From Vallitalea guaymasensis (GTDB lineage Bacteria; Bacillota; Clostridia; Lachnospirales; Vallitaleaceae): a stretch of 64,000 nt of DNA. The DNA lies in contig NZ_CP058561.1 in assembly GCF_018141425.1 (NCBI RefSeq), forward strand, positions 3,100,001 through 3,164,000, read 5' to 3'. Shown here in pieces: positions 46,082 to 55,272 of this stretch (the stretch's first letter is position 1; each line of letters begins with the position of its first letter). A program made the translations under genes and the position numbers. Under the pieces are notes generated by a model. The model made no database searches, was not told where the DNA came from, and worked only from the letters and a program-made list of their open reading frames with translations.

Positions 46082-46339
46082 TTAGTTATTATGTCCTTTA
46101 CATGCTACAATCAAAATTTCATTATCTTCAATTTTATATATCAATCTATGTTCATCTGTAATTCTTCTACTCCAATAACCTCTTAAATTGTATCTAAGCG
46201 GCTCTGGTTTACCCAATCCTATGTTTCCATTTCTATCAATATCTTTAAGTAAAGTGTTTATACGCTTTAGGATTTTTTTATCTTCAATTAACCAAGAGGT
46301 ATAATCTTGCCATGCTAGATCAGAAAATACTTTATTCAT
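46082..46339 (-). CDS. yoeB: YoeB-type ribosome-dependent mRNA endonuclease toxin
   Basis: This 85-aa RelE-superfamily toxin cuts mRNA in the ribosomal A site. Catalytic residues of E. coli YoeB align at the same numbers: E46, R65 and H83; the C-terminal Tyr84 is replaced by Asn84. Family motifs Trp-Gln-Asp-Tyr near 10 and Tyr-Trp-Ser-Arg-Arg-Ile near 55 are present. The antitoxin gene ends one base before it, as usual for translationally coupled pairs. Confidence 0.93.
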   Translation of the reverse strand: MNKVFSDLAWQDYTSWLIEDKKILKRINTLLKDIDRNGNIGLGKPEPLRYNLRGYWSRRITDEHRLIYKIEDNEILIVACKGHNN

Positions 46340-46340
46340 A

Positions 46341-46598
46341 TTATTCTACCTCTATAAGATTTTTCTTTTTTGCATGACCTTTTTTTAGTTGGTCTATGGA
46401 TTTCATAATATGTTCGTAGTTGGTTTTATTACCCATAACGAATATATTCTCTAATAGATTGTTATATTCAGTTTCACTCATCATAACAACATTTCCGCCA
46501 TTTTTGCGTGTCACAATAATAGTTTCAAAATCATCGTTTGCAATATCACAATATTCTTTGAACTTTTGTCTAGCATTTGAATAATTAGTAGCTATCAT
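46341..46598 (-). CDS. yefM: YefM-type antitoxin
   Basis: This 85-aa Phd/YefM protein opens Met-Ile-Ala-Thr-Asn-Tyr-Ser-Asn-Ala-Arg-Gln, the DNA-binding fold of the family. It contains Ile-Ile-Val-Thr-Arg-Lys-Asn-Gly-Gly-Asn-Val-Val-Met-Met-Ser. The charged C-terminal tail should wrap the YoeB active site. It is expected to repress its own promoter together with the toxin through the paired TGTACA sites just upstream. Confidence 0.93.
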   Translation of the reverse strand: MIATNYSNARQKFKEYCDIANDDFETIIVTRKNGGNVVMMSETEYNNLLENIFVMGNKTNYEHIMKSIDQLKKGHAKKKNLIEVE

Positions 46599-46616
46599 AT
46601 TATAACCCCTTTCTTA

Positions 46617-46634
46617 TGTACAATATATTGTACA
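46617..46634. promoter_or_regulatory. YefM-YoeB operator, paired TGTACA
   Basis: TGTACAATATATTGTACA is a perfect palindrome with two TGTACA hexamers spaced 12 bp centre to centre. This is the arrangement known for E. coli YefM-YoeB. It overlaps the predicted transcription start. Confidence 0.85.
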
Positions 46635-46639
46635 ATTAC

Positions 46640-46668
46640 ATTATACTTATAGTATATGTAAATGTCAA
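46640..46668 (-). promoter_or_regulatory. Perfect sigma-A promoter of yefM-yoeB
   Basis: On the minus strand, TTGACA (46668-46663), 17-base spacer, TATAAT (46645-46640). Transcription should begin inside or next to the TGTACA operator. Confidence 0.85.
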
Positions 46669-46840
46669 ATAAGATATTAAATAAATATTATAAGATATAA
46701 TATTTAAAGTTATAAATATAATTTTTTCGGTTACTGTTGTTCTAGAGTATCTATTTCATCACTAAAACCAACTCCAAAATATTCTATTGTGGCTATAGTA
46801 TAATTTTGACTTAATTCTCTCATTAATGGACCAAAATTTT

Positions 46841-47737
46841 TTATAGGTATCTATGGGTTTTAGCATATTTGGATATGGTCATTCCTGTTATTTTTTTGAA
46901 TATTCTACTAAAGTAATATTGATTATTATATCCAACATACTGACCTATCTCATAATATTTCATGGAAGTACTTGCGACTAATGACTTAGCTGTATCTATC
47001 CTAATTTTTGTTAAATATTCCATGATAGTATAGTTAGTGTTTTTCTTGAATAGTCGATTCATATAGTCATAATTAAAATGAGTTATCTCTTCAACAATTT
47101 CAATCGTTATATTCTTGGGGTAATTCTTATTGAGAAAAAATATTAGATTGGAAATAGTATGGTATGTATTCTTATTCTCATTATCCTCAATACACGAATT
47201 AATATAAGCTTTTGCATATAGTATAAGTATCTCATTGAAGATACATGAAATCTGAAGCTTATAGTATTCGGTTTTGGAAAAGATTATATCTAGTGCTTTA
47301 TCTAGGAGATTAAATATATCATTACACAAGTTACCAATATTACATAATGTGGGGATATATATATTAGAATCCTCATCTTCGTAGGTGGACCAGATAGAAC
47401 TGGATATCCAACGCTTTCTGATATCTTTCATTAAATCATTAATCCTACCATTGCTAATATTAACATTAGCAATATTAGCATGTTCAAAATGTATGTAATA
47501 GTAGCTGCAAGGGGCTTTTTTATATCCAGTGTGAAATAGTCCTTTTTCTATAAAGATAGCATCATTTTCTTTTAAATGATAATTCTTTTTGTCTACAGTT
47601 AAGTATAAATCTCCAGTTTTTATTATATACATTATATATTCATCAGAGACTCTTTCAAAATGAGACCAAGGGGTGACATAATTAATGAAACCCATATTTA
47701 TTGTTTTTGGCAAGATATTTGTTTTAATTTTGAACAT
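46841..47737 (-). CDS. AraC-family transcriptional regulator
   Basis: The start is ATG 47737 (298 aa), 8 bases after GGAGG; the ATG at 47752 lies within the ribosome site. It has an N-terminal cupin-like sugar-sensing domain (about 1-150; Glu-Asn-Asp-Ala-Ile-Phe-Ile-Glu-Lys-Gly) and a C-terminal double helix-turn-helix ending Tyr-Tyr-Phe-Ser-Arg-Ile-Phe-Lys-Lys. It is divergent from the oxidoreductase/ThuA pair, whose transcription it probably activates in response to a sugar. Confidence 0.9.
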   Translation of the reverse strand: MFKIKTNILPKTINMGFINYVTPWSHFERVSDEYIMYIIKTGDLYLTVDKKNYHLKENDAIFIEKGLFHTGYKKAPCSYYYIHFEHANIANVNISNGRINDLMKDIRKRWISSSIWSTYEDEDSNIYIPTLCNIGNLCNDIFNLLDKALDIIFSKTEYYKLQISCIFNEILILYAKAYINSCIEDNENKNTYHTISNLIFFLNKNYPKNITIEIVEEITHFNYDYMNRLFKKNTNYTIMEYLTKIRIDTAKSLVASTSMKYYEIGQYVGYNNQYYFSRIFKKITGMTISKYAKTHRYL

Positions 47738-47941
47738 AAGAATCACCTCCATATTTTAAGTCGAAATAGGATAAAAGATACGATTTTGTTTATTTTATTA
47801 TAGCACATTGTTTGCTACAATACAGTTGTATTTAAAAAAGAATAATATTTTATAATTATTTATTAATATCCTGTTAACTAAGTATTTTACAGGGTTTTAG
47901 GTCAAGGATATTAACTAAATATTAGAAAGGAGAGGTGTAAA

Positions 47942-49000
47942 ATGAAAAATAAAATTAGAATGGGAGTAATAGGATTAGGACAAATTTCTGATACTCATAT
48001 TAATGGTATTGTTGACAGCCATGGGGGAGAAGTTGTAGCATTATGTGATGTAGATGAAATTAGGCTAGAAGAGTATAGTCATAAACTTAATATCAATAAT
48101 AACATGTGTTACAGGAATTATAAGGAAATGATTGATGATAAGAATGTAGATGCGGTGTCCATATGTACTCCCAATGATACTCATTTTGACATTGCTAGGT
48201 ATGCTATAGAGAAAAACAAACCTTTTGCTTTAGAGAAACCTATAACATTGAACAGGGAACAGGCAAAAATACTATGTGACATGTGCTATAGTAAAAATGT
48301 TAATCATATGGTATGTTTTTCGTACAGGTTCAAATCAGCAGCAAGATATGCCAGATATTTAGTTCAAAGTGGTTTTATTGGTAAGATTCGCCATGTGTAT
48401 GGAAGTTATTATCAATCATGGGCTAATTCTAAGGAGATACCACTATACTGGAGATTCAACAAATTAAGAAGCGGTTCTGGTACATTAGGCGATATAGGTT
48501 GTCACATGATAGACTTGATTTCATTTATTGTAGGAGACATAACAGAAGTCTCAGGGGATAGTGGTACTTTTATAGAATCCAGACGTGAACAAGATGGTGA
48601 TAAAATGTTACCAGTAGATGTTGATGATTATTTTAATGCACTTATCAAGCTTGATGACAATATATCTGGGACAGTTACCAGCTCACGTTTTGCATATGGT
48701 AGAGGGAATTACCAATCACTGGAGATATATGGCGAGAAAGGCGCATTGAGATATAATCTTGAAAAAGAGGATACTTTAGAAATGTGTTATAGCGATGTTA
48801 TGGCAAGAGGCTGTCACTTTGTAGAGGTCACTATTCCAGATGAATTCAAAATGAGTCAAATGCAGCAATTCATTAATATAATCAATGGAAAAGGTGACGG
48901 TTTAGCTGGTAACTTAAAAGATGGTTATATCAATCAAGTGATTCTAGATACTATGTTACAATCTGACAAAGAAAGAAAATGGATAAAGATTAATTATTAG
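47942..49000 (+). CDS. Gfo/Idh/MocA-family oxidoreductase
   Basis: This 352-aa NAD(P)-dependent dehydrogenase has a Rossmann start Gly-Val-Ile-Gly-Leu-Gly-Gln-Ile and the family motif Glu-Lys-Pro-Ile-Thr near 97. The central Asp-Ile-Gly-Cys-His-Met-Ile-Asp near 185 carries the likely catalytic His. It acts on sugars, inositols or amino sugars. It is followed after 10 bases by a ThuA-like protein, a frequent pairing in carbohydrate loci. Substrate unknown. Confidence 0.92.
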   Translation: MKNKIRMGVIGLGQISDTHINGIVDSHGGEVVALCDVDEIRLEEYSHKLNINNNMCYRNYKEMIDDKNVDAVSICTPNDTHFDIARYAIEKNKPFALEKPITLNREQAKILCDMCYSKNVNHMVCFSYRFKSAARYARYLVQSGFIGKIRHVYGSYYQSWANSKEIPLYWRFNKLRSGSGTLGDIGCHMIDLISFIVGDITEVSGDSGTFIESRREQDGDKMLPVDVDDYFNALIKLDDNISGTVTSSRFAYGRGNYQSLEIYGEKGALRYNLEKEDTLEMCYSDVMARGCHFVEVTIPDEFKMSQMQQFINIINGKGDGLAGNLKDGYINQVILDTMLQSDKERKWIKINY

Positions 49001-49010
49001 GAGGATAATG

Positions 49011-49736
49011 ATGGAAAATATCAAAGTAACTATTTGGAATGAATTCAGACATGAAAAAAGTGATGAAGAAGTAAGAAAAGTATATCCTAATGGAATACAT
49101 GAAGAACTAAAAAAACAGCTAGGTGTAGATAAACAATTAGTAATTAGAACTGCTACACTTGATGAACCAGAAAATGGACTTACAGATGAGGTATTAAATG
49201 ATACAGATGTATTATTATGGTGGGGACATATGAGCCATGAAGAAGTTTTGGATGAAGTTGTTGAGAAGGTAAGACAGAGAGTGCTACATGGAATGGGACT
49301 CATAGTATTGCATTCAGGACATGGTTCAAAAATTTTTACAAAACTATGTGGAACCAATACTGGAGAGTTAAAATGGAGAGAACAAGGAGAAAAAGAGAGA
49401 TTATGGGTAGTTGATTATTCTCATCCAATAGTTGAAGGAATTGGAGAATACATAGAATTAGAGCATGAAGAGATGTATGGAGAACCTTTTGGAATACCAG
49501 CACCTGATGAACTTGTATTCATAAGTTGGTTTGCAGGTGGAGAAGTATTCAGAAGCGGTGTAACTTATAAAAGAGGATTAGGTAAGATATTCTATTTCCG
49601 TCCAGGACACGAATCCTATCCAACTTATAAGAACGAAGCTGTCATCAAAGTAATCAAAAATGCTGTGAAATGGGCTAAACCATTGAATTATCCAAAATCA
49701 GTAGTGGGAAATACTAAGCCTTTGGAAGAGATTTAA
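49011..49736 (+). CDS. ThuA-domain protein
   Basis: ATG 49011 is 7 bases after GGAGG; the adjacent ATG 49008 is less well spaced. The 241-aa class I glutamine-amidotransferase-like ThuA protein contains Trp-Asn-Glu-Phe-Arg-His-Glu, Trp-Trp-Gly-His-Met-Ser-His, Leu-His-Ser-Gly-His and a late Tyr-Phe-Arg-Pro-Gly-His-Glu. ThuA proteins are linked to disaccharide use (trehalose, maltitol) together with Gfo/Idh/MocA enzymes, as here. The exact reaction is not established. Confidence 0.9.
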   Translation: MENIKVTIWNEFRHEKSDEEVRKVYPNGIHEELKKQLGVDKQLVIRTATLDEPENGLTDEVLNDTDVLLWWGHMSHEEVLDEVVEKVRQRVLHGMGLIVLHSGHGSKIFTKLCGTNTGELKWREQGEKERLWVVDYSHPIVEGIGEYIELEHEEMYGEPFGIPAPDELVFISWFAGGEVFRSGVTYKRGLGKIFYFRPGHESYPTYKNEAVIKVIKNAVKWAKPLNYPKSVVGNTKPLEEI

Positions 49737-49765
49737 TCAAGTTAGAAAAATTGAATAAATAATAA

Positions 49766-49815
49766 AAAAACCTCTTTAACAAGATATAAAATCGATTTTT
49801 GTTAAGGAGGTTTTT
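49766..49815 (+). terminator. Rho-independent terminator
   Basis: A 17-base stem (AAAAACCTCTTTAACAA with its partner at 49799-49815, one G-U pair) is followed by a T tract. It ends the oxidoreductase/ThuA unit. Confidence 0.85.
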
Positions 49816-50101
49816 ATATACAGATATTAACCAAGTTCTTAATGATTTTTTATATTTCAAAATCTCATAGAATACCTTTAAGAAATTTAATTACATAAAA
49901 ACATAAAAAACTATGAAATAATATTGCATAATTCTATAAAAGTATATATAATAAAACTTAACAATAGAAAAAAGGCGAAAGACAGCAAGCATCTTATTAA
50001 GAAATGATTTACAAATCATCATTATATAATATAATAAATATATAAGACATATGAAAATCACATTGAAGGTGCAAAAAAACTTAATTAGAAAGAGTGATAT
50101 T
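49816..50101. other. AT-rich intergenic region before murR-like gene
   Basis: Together with the terminator just upstream this is about 365 bases without a gene. I see no known riboswitch; a GGCGAAAGACAGCAAGC stretch near 49974 is the only GC-richer segment and has no clear fold. Confidence 0.5.
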
Positions 50102-50944
50102 ATGGGTTGTTTATCAATAATTAATCAGTTATCTGAAGAATTTACTGTTTCAGAGAGTAAAATATCTAATTATATACTTAAGAACACTAACAAAGTATTG
50201 GGATTGAATGCCAATGAACTTGCAAAAATAAGTAAAGTATCGCCTGCATCTGTTGTGAGATTTACTCGTAAACTAGGATATGACAGCTATAGTGAGATGA
50301 TGATACAGCTTGCTAGAGATGTTGAGTCTCAAAATAGTGAATATCTAGACTTTCTTTTACATTCAGATGATAGTTTTGAAGAGATGACTAAAAAAGTTAT
50401 GCTAAACATTACATCCACATTAAATGAGACATATAATTTGCTGAAACCTAAACAATTAGAAGCTGCAATTGATGTTTTGAGAAAAGCCGAAACCATATAT
50501 CTATTTGGAATAGGTGCCTCAGGTATCGTAGCAGAGGACATGCTTCAAAAACTCGTAAGAATAAATAAAAAATGTGTATATTATCCAGACTATAACCTTG
50601 GAGTAGCCAGTTCTGTTCATATTACTGATAAGGATGCAGTTGTTGCATTTTCATATGGTGGCAAAACAAAGGAAGTGAATATAGCAGTGCAGACTGCTAA
50701 GAGTAAGGGTGCTAAGTGTATAGCTGTTACCAAATGCGGAAAATCACCTTTATCATCTATAGCAGATATGTGTTTGCTTTTACCTAATAGAGAAAATGAA
50801 ATAAGAATTGGAGCAGTACAATCTAGATATGCTCAATTATTTATTGTAGACTTGTTGTTTGTTGGAGTAGTAAAAGATAACTTTGACAAGAATGAGGAGT
50901 ATCTACAAAAAACAAGAGAAATAATAGCTAGGTTAAGATTATAA
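50102..50944 (+). CDS. MurR/RpiR-family regulator
   Basis: I start at ATG 50102, which matches the normal N-terminus of the family, rather than ATG 50051. The 280-aa protein has an N-terminal helix-turn-helix (about 1-75; Leu-Asn-Ala-Asn-Glu-Leu-Ala, Ser-Pro-Ala-Ser-Val-Val-Arg-Phe) and a SIS sugar-phosphate domain (about 110-260; Gly-Ile-Gly-Ala-Ser-Gly, Tyr-Gly-Gly-Lys-Thr-Lys-Glu). It should sense a sugar phosphate such as MurNAc-6-P and control the kinase and NamZ genes that follow. Confidence 0.9.
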   Translation: MGCLSIINQLSEEFTVSESKISNYILKNTNKVLGLNANELAKISKVSPASVVRFTRKLGYDSYSEMMIQLARDVESQNSEYLDFLLHSDDSFEEMTKKVMLNITSTLNETYNLLKPKQLEAAIDVLRKAETIYLFGIGASGIVAEDMLQKLVRINKKCVYYPDYNLGVASSVHITDKDAVVAFSYGGKTKEVNIAVQTAKSKGAKCIAVTKCGKSPLSSIADMCLLLPNRENEIRIGAVQSRYAQLFIVDLLFVGVVKDNFDKNEEYLQKTREIIARLRL

Positions 50945-50955
50945 ATTAAAAATAT

Positions 50956-50998
50956 TATTACCCTGCAGACAGGAATTTACAGCTTGTGCAGGGTAATA
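50956..50998 (+). promoter_or_regulatory. 12-bp hairpin between murR-like and murK-like genes
   Basis: TATTACCCTGCA at 50956-50967 pairs with TGCAGGGTAATA at 50987-50998 around a 19-base loop. No T tract follows, so it is a weak terminator or a processing/stability element. Confidence 0.5.
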
Positions 50999-51131
50999 TT
51001 ATTAATAAATATTGAAATAATATTTCATATAATACAAATAAAGGTTGAAATCAGATTCTATATATTATATAATAAATATACTAGAAATATTCAAAATAAT
51101 AACTTGTGTTAGGATTAAAGGTGATATTTAT

Positions 51132-52025
51132 ATGCAATATATTATAGGAGTTGATGCAGGAGGCACCAAGACAAGTTGTGAAGCTTACAGTCTTGAGGGC
51201 AAACTTCTATCTAGTGCAACTAGTTCTTTTGGAAGTGTTGTTGTAGATAAGAAAGAAGCTCTTAGGAATATTAAAACAGGAATAGATGAATGTAGGGATT
51301 CATTGACAGCTTCAGAATGTAAAGGGATTGTAGTTGGTGCAGCTGGTGCTGAAACAGGCAATGCATTAGAAGAGATAGAATCTTATCTGAGTAAATATTA
51401 CGATACAAAAATTATTGTAACTAATGATGCAAAATTAGCTATGTATGGTTATTTAGAAGGAAAAGATGGAATATTACTTATTTCTGGAACAGGTTCAATT
51501 GGTTATGGAAAGAAAGGCAACATTATAGAAAGATGTGGTGGCTGGGGACATTTAATTGATGATAAAGGCAGTGGATATCATATTGCAATGGAAGCTATAA
51601 GATGTATTGTAAAAGAGCGAGATGAAAGAAGAGAATTCAGTAATCTAAGTGATAAGATATTAAAACATATGGGCATTGACAAAATAAAATATCTTATTGA
51701 CTTTGTTTATAATTCTCCAAAAGGGCAAATTGCTTCCATAGTTCCTATAATATTGAATGAAGCTGAAAAAAATGACAAAACAGCTATAGACATCTTAGTA
51801 AGGGCAGGGCAACATTTGTTTGATATAATAAAGACTTTATACAACTCTATGAATTTCAGTAATGGTTACGTAACATTTTCAGGAAGTATCATGAAGATAC
51901 CACTTGTCAGAAATACTGTTATTCATAGAATGAAAAACGAGTTACCTAATTTACGATTACTAGAAAAACAATGTTCTCCTACTATTGGAGGATATTACAT
52001 ATTTATTGAAGAGAGTTCTATCTAG
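51132..52025 (+). CDS. murK: BadF/BcrA-type amino-sugar kinase (MurK-like)
   Basis: ATG 51132 follows AAAGGTGAT; upstream in-frame starts add an unlikely extension. The 297-aa protein opens with the ASKHA phosphate motif Gly-Val-Asp-Ala-Gly-Gly-Thr-Lys-Thr, and has Ser-Gly-Thr-Gly-Ser-Ile near 118 and Gly-Gly-Trp-Gly-His near 135. MurK of Clostridium acetobutylicum, a kinase for MurNAc and GlcNAc, belongs to this family. Placement between a MurR-type regulator and NamZ makes that role likely here. namZ starts 19 bases after its stop. Confidence 0.8.
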   Translation: MQYIIGVDAGGTKTSCEAYSLEGKLLSSATSSFGSVVVDKKEALRNIKTGIDECRDSLTASECKGIVVGAAGAETGNALEEIESYLSKYYDTKIIVTNDAKLAMYGYLEGKDGILLISGTGSIGYGKKGNIIERCGGWGHLIDDKGSGYHIAMEAIRCIVKERDERREFSNLSDKILKHMGIDKIKYLIDFVYNSPKGQIASIVPIILNEAEKNDKTAIDILVRAGQHLFDIIKTLYNSMNFSNGYVTFSGSIMKIPLVRNTVIHRMKNELPNLRLLEKQCSPTIGGYYIFIEESSI

Positions 52026-52044
52026 CCTTGGAGGAGTTATAAAA

Positions 52045-53193
52045 ATGAACATTAAGGTTAAAAACGGAATAGACAATATTAATAACATAAATAATTTATT
52101 AAAGGGTAAAAAAATAGGGCTTATAACTAATCCAACAGGTGTAGATAAGAATTTAGAGGCAACAATCGATATTATTGACAGGGACTATAATCTTTGTTGC
52201 CTCTATTCTCCAGAACATGGAGTAAGAGGGAATGTACAAGCAGGTGCGAAAGTTGAATCATATATGGATGAAGATACCAATATACCTGTATATTCTTTAT
52301 ATGGTAAGAATAAGCGTCTTTCCAGCGAAATGTTAAAAGATATAGATATCGTCATATTTGATATCCAAGATGTAGGAGCTAGATTTTATACATATCTATA
52401 TACAATGACATATGCTATGGAAGGGTGTAGGGAAAAAGGAATACCTTTTGTAGTTTTAGATAGAATCAACCCATTAGGCGGAACTAAAGTTGAGGGAACT
52501 TTATTAGATGAGAGATTTCAATCTTTTGTAGGAAAATATTCTATGCCTACAAGATATGCTTTGACTATAGGGGAGTTTGCTAAACTTATAAATGAACAGA
52601 AAAAAATTGATTGCGATTTGACAGTTGTGCCTTGCACAGGGTGGAAGAGAGAAATGTATTATGATGAAACAGACCTGCAGTGGATCATGCCATCGCCTAA
52701 TATACCAACAATCCAATCTGCATTGGTATATATAGGTACCTGTGTTTTTGAGGGAACTAATGTTTCAGAAGGGAGAGGGACAACGAAACCTTTTGAAATA
52801 ATAGGGGCACCTTGGCTTGACACTAAAAAAGTTATTCATGCCATGAATGAAAAAAGATTGAAAGGTGTCAAATTCAGACAAACGTATTTTAAGCCAACTT
52901 TCTCTAAATATAAGGATATGGACTGCAAAGGAATACAGATACACGTAATGGACAGAAATAGTTTTGAACCTTTTAAGACAGGTTTATACTTATTGGATGA
53001 GATTAAAAATAGCAACAAAGAATTTGAATGGTTAAAACCTTTCAAAGAAGGTGGACATCATTTCATTGATCTTCTGCTTGGAACAGATGAAATAAGAAAA
53101 AAAGAATTTGATGCAGAAGAATTTATTGAAAAACAGAGAAAAAAGATTATGGATTTTGATAAAGTACTAAAGAAATACTATCTTTATCGTTAA
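52045..53193 (+). CDS. namZ: Exo-beta-N-acetylmuramidase NamZ (DUF1343)
   Basis: ATG 52045 lies 8 bases after GGAGG. The 382-aa protein matches DUF1343, whose B. subtilis member NamZ (YbbC) removes terminal MurNAc from peptidoglycan fragments. Signatures: Gly-Leu-Ile-Thr-Asn-Pro-Thr-Gly-Val, Ser-Pro-Glu-His-Gly-Val-Arg-Gly, Asp-Ile-Gln-Asp-Val-Gly-Ala-Arg-Phe-Tyr-Thr-Tyr and Pro-Ser-Pro-Asn-Ile-Pro-Thr. No signal peptide is visible, so it may act inside the cell on imported disaccharides, unlike the secreted form. Confidence 0.9.
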   Translation: MNIKVKNGIDNINNINNLLKGKKIGLITNPTGVDKNLEATIDIIDRDYNLCCLYSPEHGVRGNVQAGAKVESYMDEDTNIPVYSLYGKNKRLSSEMLKDIDIVIFDIQDVGARFYTYLYTMTYAMEGCREKGIPFVVLDRINPLGGTKVEGTLLDERFQSFVGKYSMPTRYALTIGEFAKLINEQKKIDCDLTVVPCTGWKREMYYDETDLQWIMPSPNIPTIQSALVYIGTCVFEGTNVSEGRGTTKPFEIIGAPWLDTKKVIHAMNEKRLKGVKFRQTYFKPTFSKYKDMDCKGIQIHVMDRNSFEPFKTGLYLLDEIKNSNKEFEWLKPFKEGGHHFIDLLLGTDEIRKKEFDAEEFIEKQRKKIMDFDKVLKKYYLYR

Positions 53194-53218
53194 GGGAATA
53201 ATCCATATGACATTGCTT

Positions 53219-53247
53219 AAGAACCTTATAATTAAGGTTCTTTTTTT
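53219..53247 (+). terminator. Rho-independent terminator after namZ
   Basis: AAGAACCTT, loop ATAATT, AAGGTTCTT, then a T run. Compact and strong. Confidence 0.88.
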
Positions 53248-53323
53248 ATGCTTTGATAGCTTCATTCTATATATTGAATAATAATCAATAGCTATGGCTA
53301 ATTAGAAGTAATAATATATCTAG

Positions 53324-53373
53324 TATTGATATATATCGAATATTGATATATAATATATCTATATTTGATATAT
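53324..53373. promoter_or_regulatory. Three TATTGATATAT repeats before padR
   Basis: TATTGATATAT at 53324 and 53341 and TATTTGATATAT at 53362 lie directly upstream of the PadR gene. They may be operator copies for autorepression or simply an AT-rich promoter. Confidence 0.45.
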
Positions 53374-53386
53374 GGAGGTATTAATA

Positions 53387-53710
53387 ATGGCAAGAAAACA
53401 ACTCCAAAATTTAACAGAGCCTATGTATTATATCCTTCTTAACTTGATTAAGCCGATTCATGGATACGGGATAATGAAAAATATAAAAGAAATGACAGAA
53501 GGTAGAGTGAAGGTAGGAGCAGGAACTTTATATTCACTTTTATCTAGATTTGAAAAAGAAGATATTGTTATGAAAGTATCTACAGAAGAGAGTAAAAAGA
53601 TATATGAACTAACAGATAAAGGAAGAGATTTATTAAGACAAGAACATATTAGATTAAAACAGTTAGTGGCAGATGGCAATTTGATGTTGGGAGATGATAA
53701 AAATGAGTAA
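53387..53710 (+). CDS. PadR-family transcriptional regulator
   Basis: ATG 53387 is 8 bases after GGAGG; the ATG at 53372 overlaps that site. The 107-aa winged-helix protein has Pro-Ile-His-Gly-Tyr-Gly-Ile near 25, Gly-Ala-Gly-Thr-Leu-Tyr-Ser-Leu-Leu-Ser-Arg-Phe near 46 and a wing ending Lys-Lys-Ile-Tyr-Glu-Leu-Thr. It overlaps the DUF2812 gene by 8 bases. PadR-DUF2812 pairs are common in Firmicutes; the signal is unknown but membrane stress or antimicrobials are frequent inducers for PadR. Confidence 0.92.
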   Translation: MARKQLQNLTEPMYYILLNLIKPIHGYGIMKNIKEMTEGRVKVGAGTLYSLLSRFEKEDIVMKVSTEESKKIYELTDKGRDLLRQEHIRLKQLVADGNLMLGDDKNE

Positions 53711-55088
53711 AGACACCAAGAAAGTTATTAGATTCACTTCTATTACAGAGTATAAAACTCTAGAGAAATATCTTGAAAAGAAAGCAGCTATGGGGTTAAT
53801 GCTTTCTGAGATTAAGAGGAATACTCTTGTGTTCAAGAAAACTGCTCCCAGAGATATAACATTTAATGTCAGTCTTTTTTATCATACAACCCCATTTGAT
53901 TATCCAAACTATGAGGAAGAAAAAGATTATAGAGAGTTATGTGAAGATAGTGGATGGGAATATTGTACAAGTAATGAATTATATCAGATCTTTTATAAAG
54001 AGAAGAATGTAGATGCCGTACCAATACATACTGATAGTGAAGAAGAATATAGAATAATTAAGAATATATTTCTAAAAACAGATTTTATAGGTATGCTAGT
54101 TATAGCTCTAATGTTAGTTATGGGGTTTATTCAAGCACTAAACTTTGATTATAGTGATTTGTTTAGTAATATTTCATTATTTGTTATAATATCACCTGCT
54201 TTTTTATTACTGATTATTTTGTTTTTGTATATTCCAACACTAATCTGGTTCATAAGAAATAAGATTAATGTAGCTAGAGGTAAAGATTTGGTTTATATAT
54301 CGTATAGAACCAAGTTGGTTTTAACGGTAATGACATGGAGTTTGATTGCGGTATATATAATTTGCACTTTTTTAGCTGTTACTGATGGTTATAAAAATAT
54401 TAAGGGAGTAATAGCTTTTATTCCTGCCATTGTTTCATTTATAGTTGGAAGGTATTGTTATAAAAGAATCAAAACAAAGAAAAACACCCGTAAACATAAT
54501 ATTATATTCGTTTTGACGGTTAGTATAATAACTGCTATTATTTTTACTTCTAGTATTACAATGAGCATCATGCTTACTTTTAGAAGTTTTGAAAACAATG
54601 ATGATGTTCCTGAAGAAATAAAAGTTTTAGAGCTTTCAGATTTTGGTACCATGGATGAGCCAAAAAGGTTTCATACCCATGAAAAATCAAGTATATTGGT
54701 TCCTGTATATATAGATTATTATGAAAGCCTTGGAAGAAAAGCTGACAAGAATGAAATTATGACTGTAAGTACTATATACATTAAATGTAGAAATAAGAGT
54801 ATAGCAGATTATGTCTTTGATGGATATATGGAAAAACAAAAAAAGCGATCAGAAAAGAGAATATTAGAATATAAAGAGTACGGTGATTTAGAAAAAGCTA
54901 AGGAAGAAGAAAGTAATATCAGTAGACTACATAATGATTTATGGGAAGTGGACAGAGGTTACTATTTATGGAATAATAAATCAGAAATTATCATTCAAAA
55001 AGATAATATTATATATATCCTTGATAGCGACGTAGATTTTTCTGAAGAAGAAATAATAAATATTTGTAAACAAAAATTACGTTTTTAA
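53703..55088 (+). CDS. DUF2812 membrane protein
   Basis: The start is ATG 53703 with GGGAG about 9 bases upstream. In this 461-aa protein, the N-terminal DUF2812 domain (about 1-115) has Glu-Lys-Tyr-Leu-Glu-Lys-Lys-Ala-Ala-Met-Gly near 20 and Cys-Glu-Asp-Ser-Gly-Trp-Glu-Tyr near 82. It is followed by about five membrane helices (130-300) and a C-terminal extracytoplasmic-looking domain of about 160 residues. It is translationally coupled to PadR. The large C-terminal domain is an extension beyond the basic DUF2812 module. Function unknown. Confidence 0.8.
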   Translation: MSKDTKKVIRFTSITEYKTLEKYLEKKAAMGLMLSEIKRNTLVFKKTAPRDITFNVSLFYHTTPFDYPNYEEEKDYRELCEDSGWEYCTSNELYQIFYKEKNVDAVPIHTDSEEEYRIIKNIFLKTDFIGMLVIALMLVMGFIQALNFDYSDLFSNISLFVIISPAFLLLIILFLYIPTLIWFIRNKINVARGKDLVYISYRTKLVLTVMTWSLIAVYIICTFLAVTDGYKNIKGVIAFIPAIVSFIVGRYCYKRIKTKKNTRKHNIIFVLTVSIITAIIFTSSITMSIMLTFRSFENNDDVPEEIKVLELSDFGTMDEPKRFHTHEKSSILVPVYIDYYESLGRKADKNEIMTVSTIYIKCRNKSIADYVFDGYMEKQKKRSEKRILEYKEYGDLEKAKEEESNISRLHNDLWEVDRGYYLWNNKSEIIIQKDNIIYILDSDVDFSEEEIINICKQKLRF

Positions 55089-55272
55089 ATGGTGTTTATA
55101 ATATATAATTGATAGCTTTTTTATTATTATTTAATACTTAACTAGGGTTAATATGTTTGGTGAAATTTAATAAAGATGCAGAGACATCAATGGACTTTGC
55201 ATCTTCATATATTAGCATGATTCATAACTACAAATTTTATATAAGATTCTTATTAAATATAAGTGATTTTTA

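Noticed and set aside
49970-50010. Possible c-di-GMP riboswitch near GGCGAAAGACAGCAAGC
   Set aside because: The conserved core and paired stems of GEMM-type riboswitches are missing.
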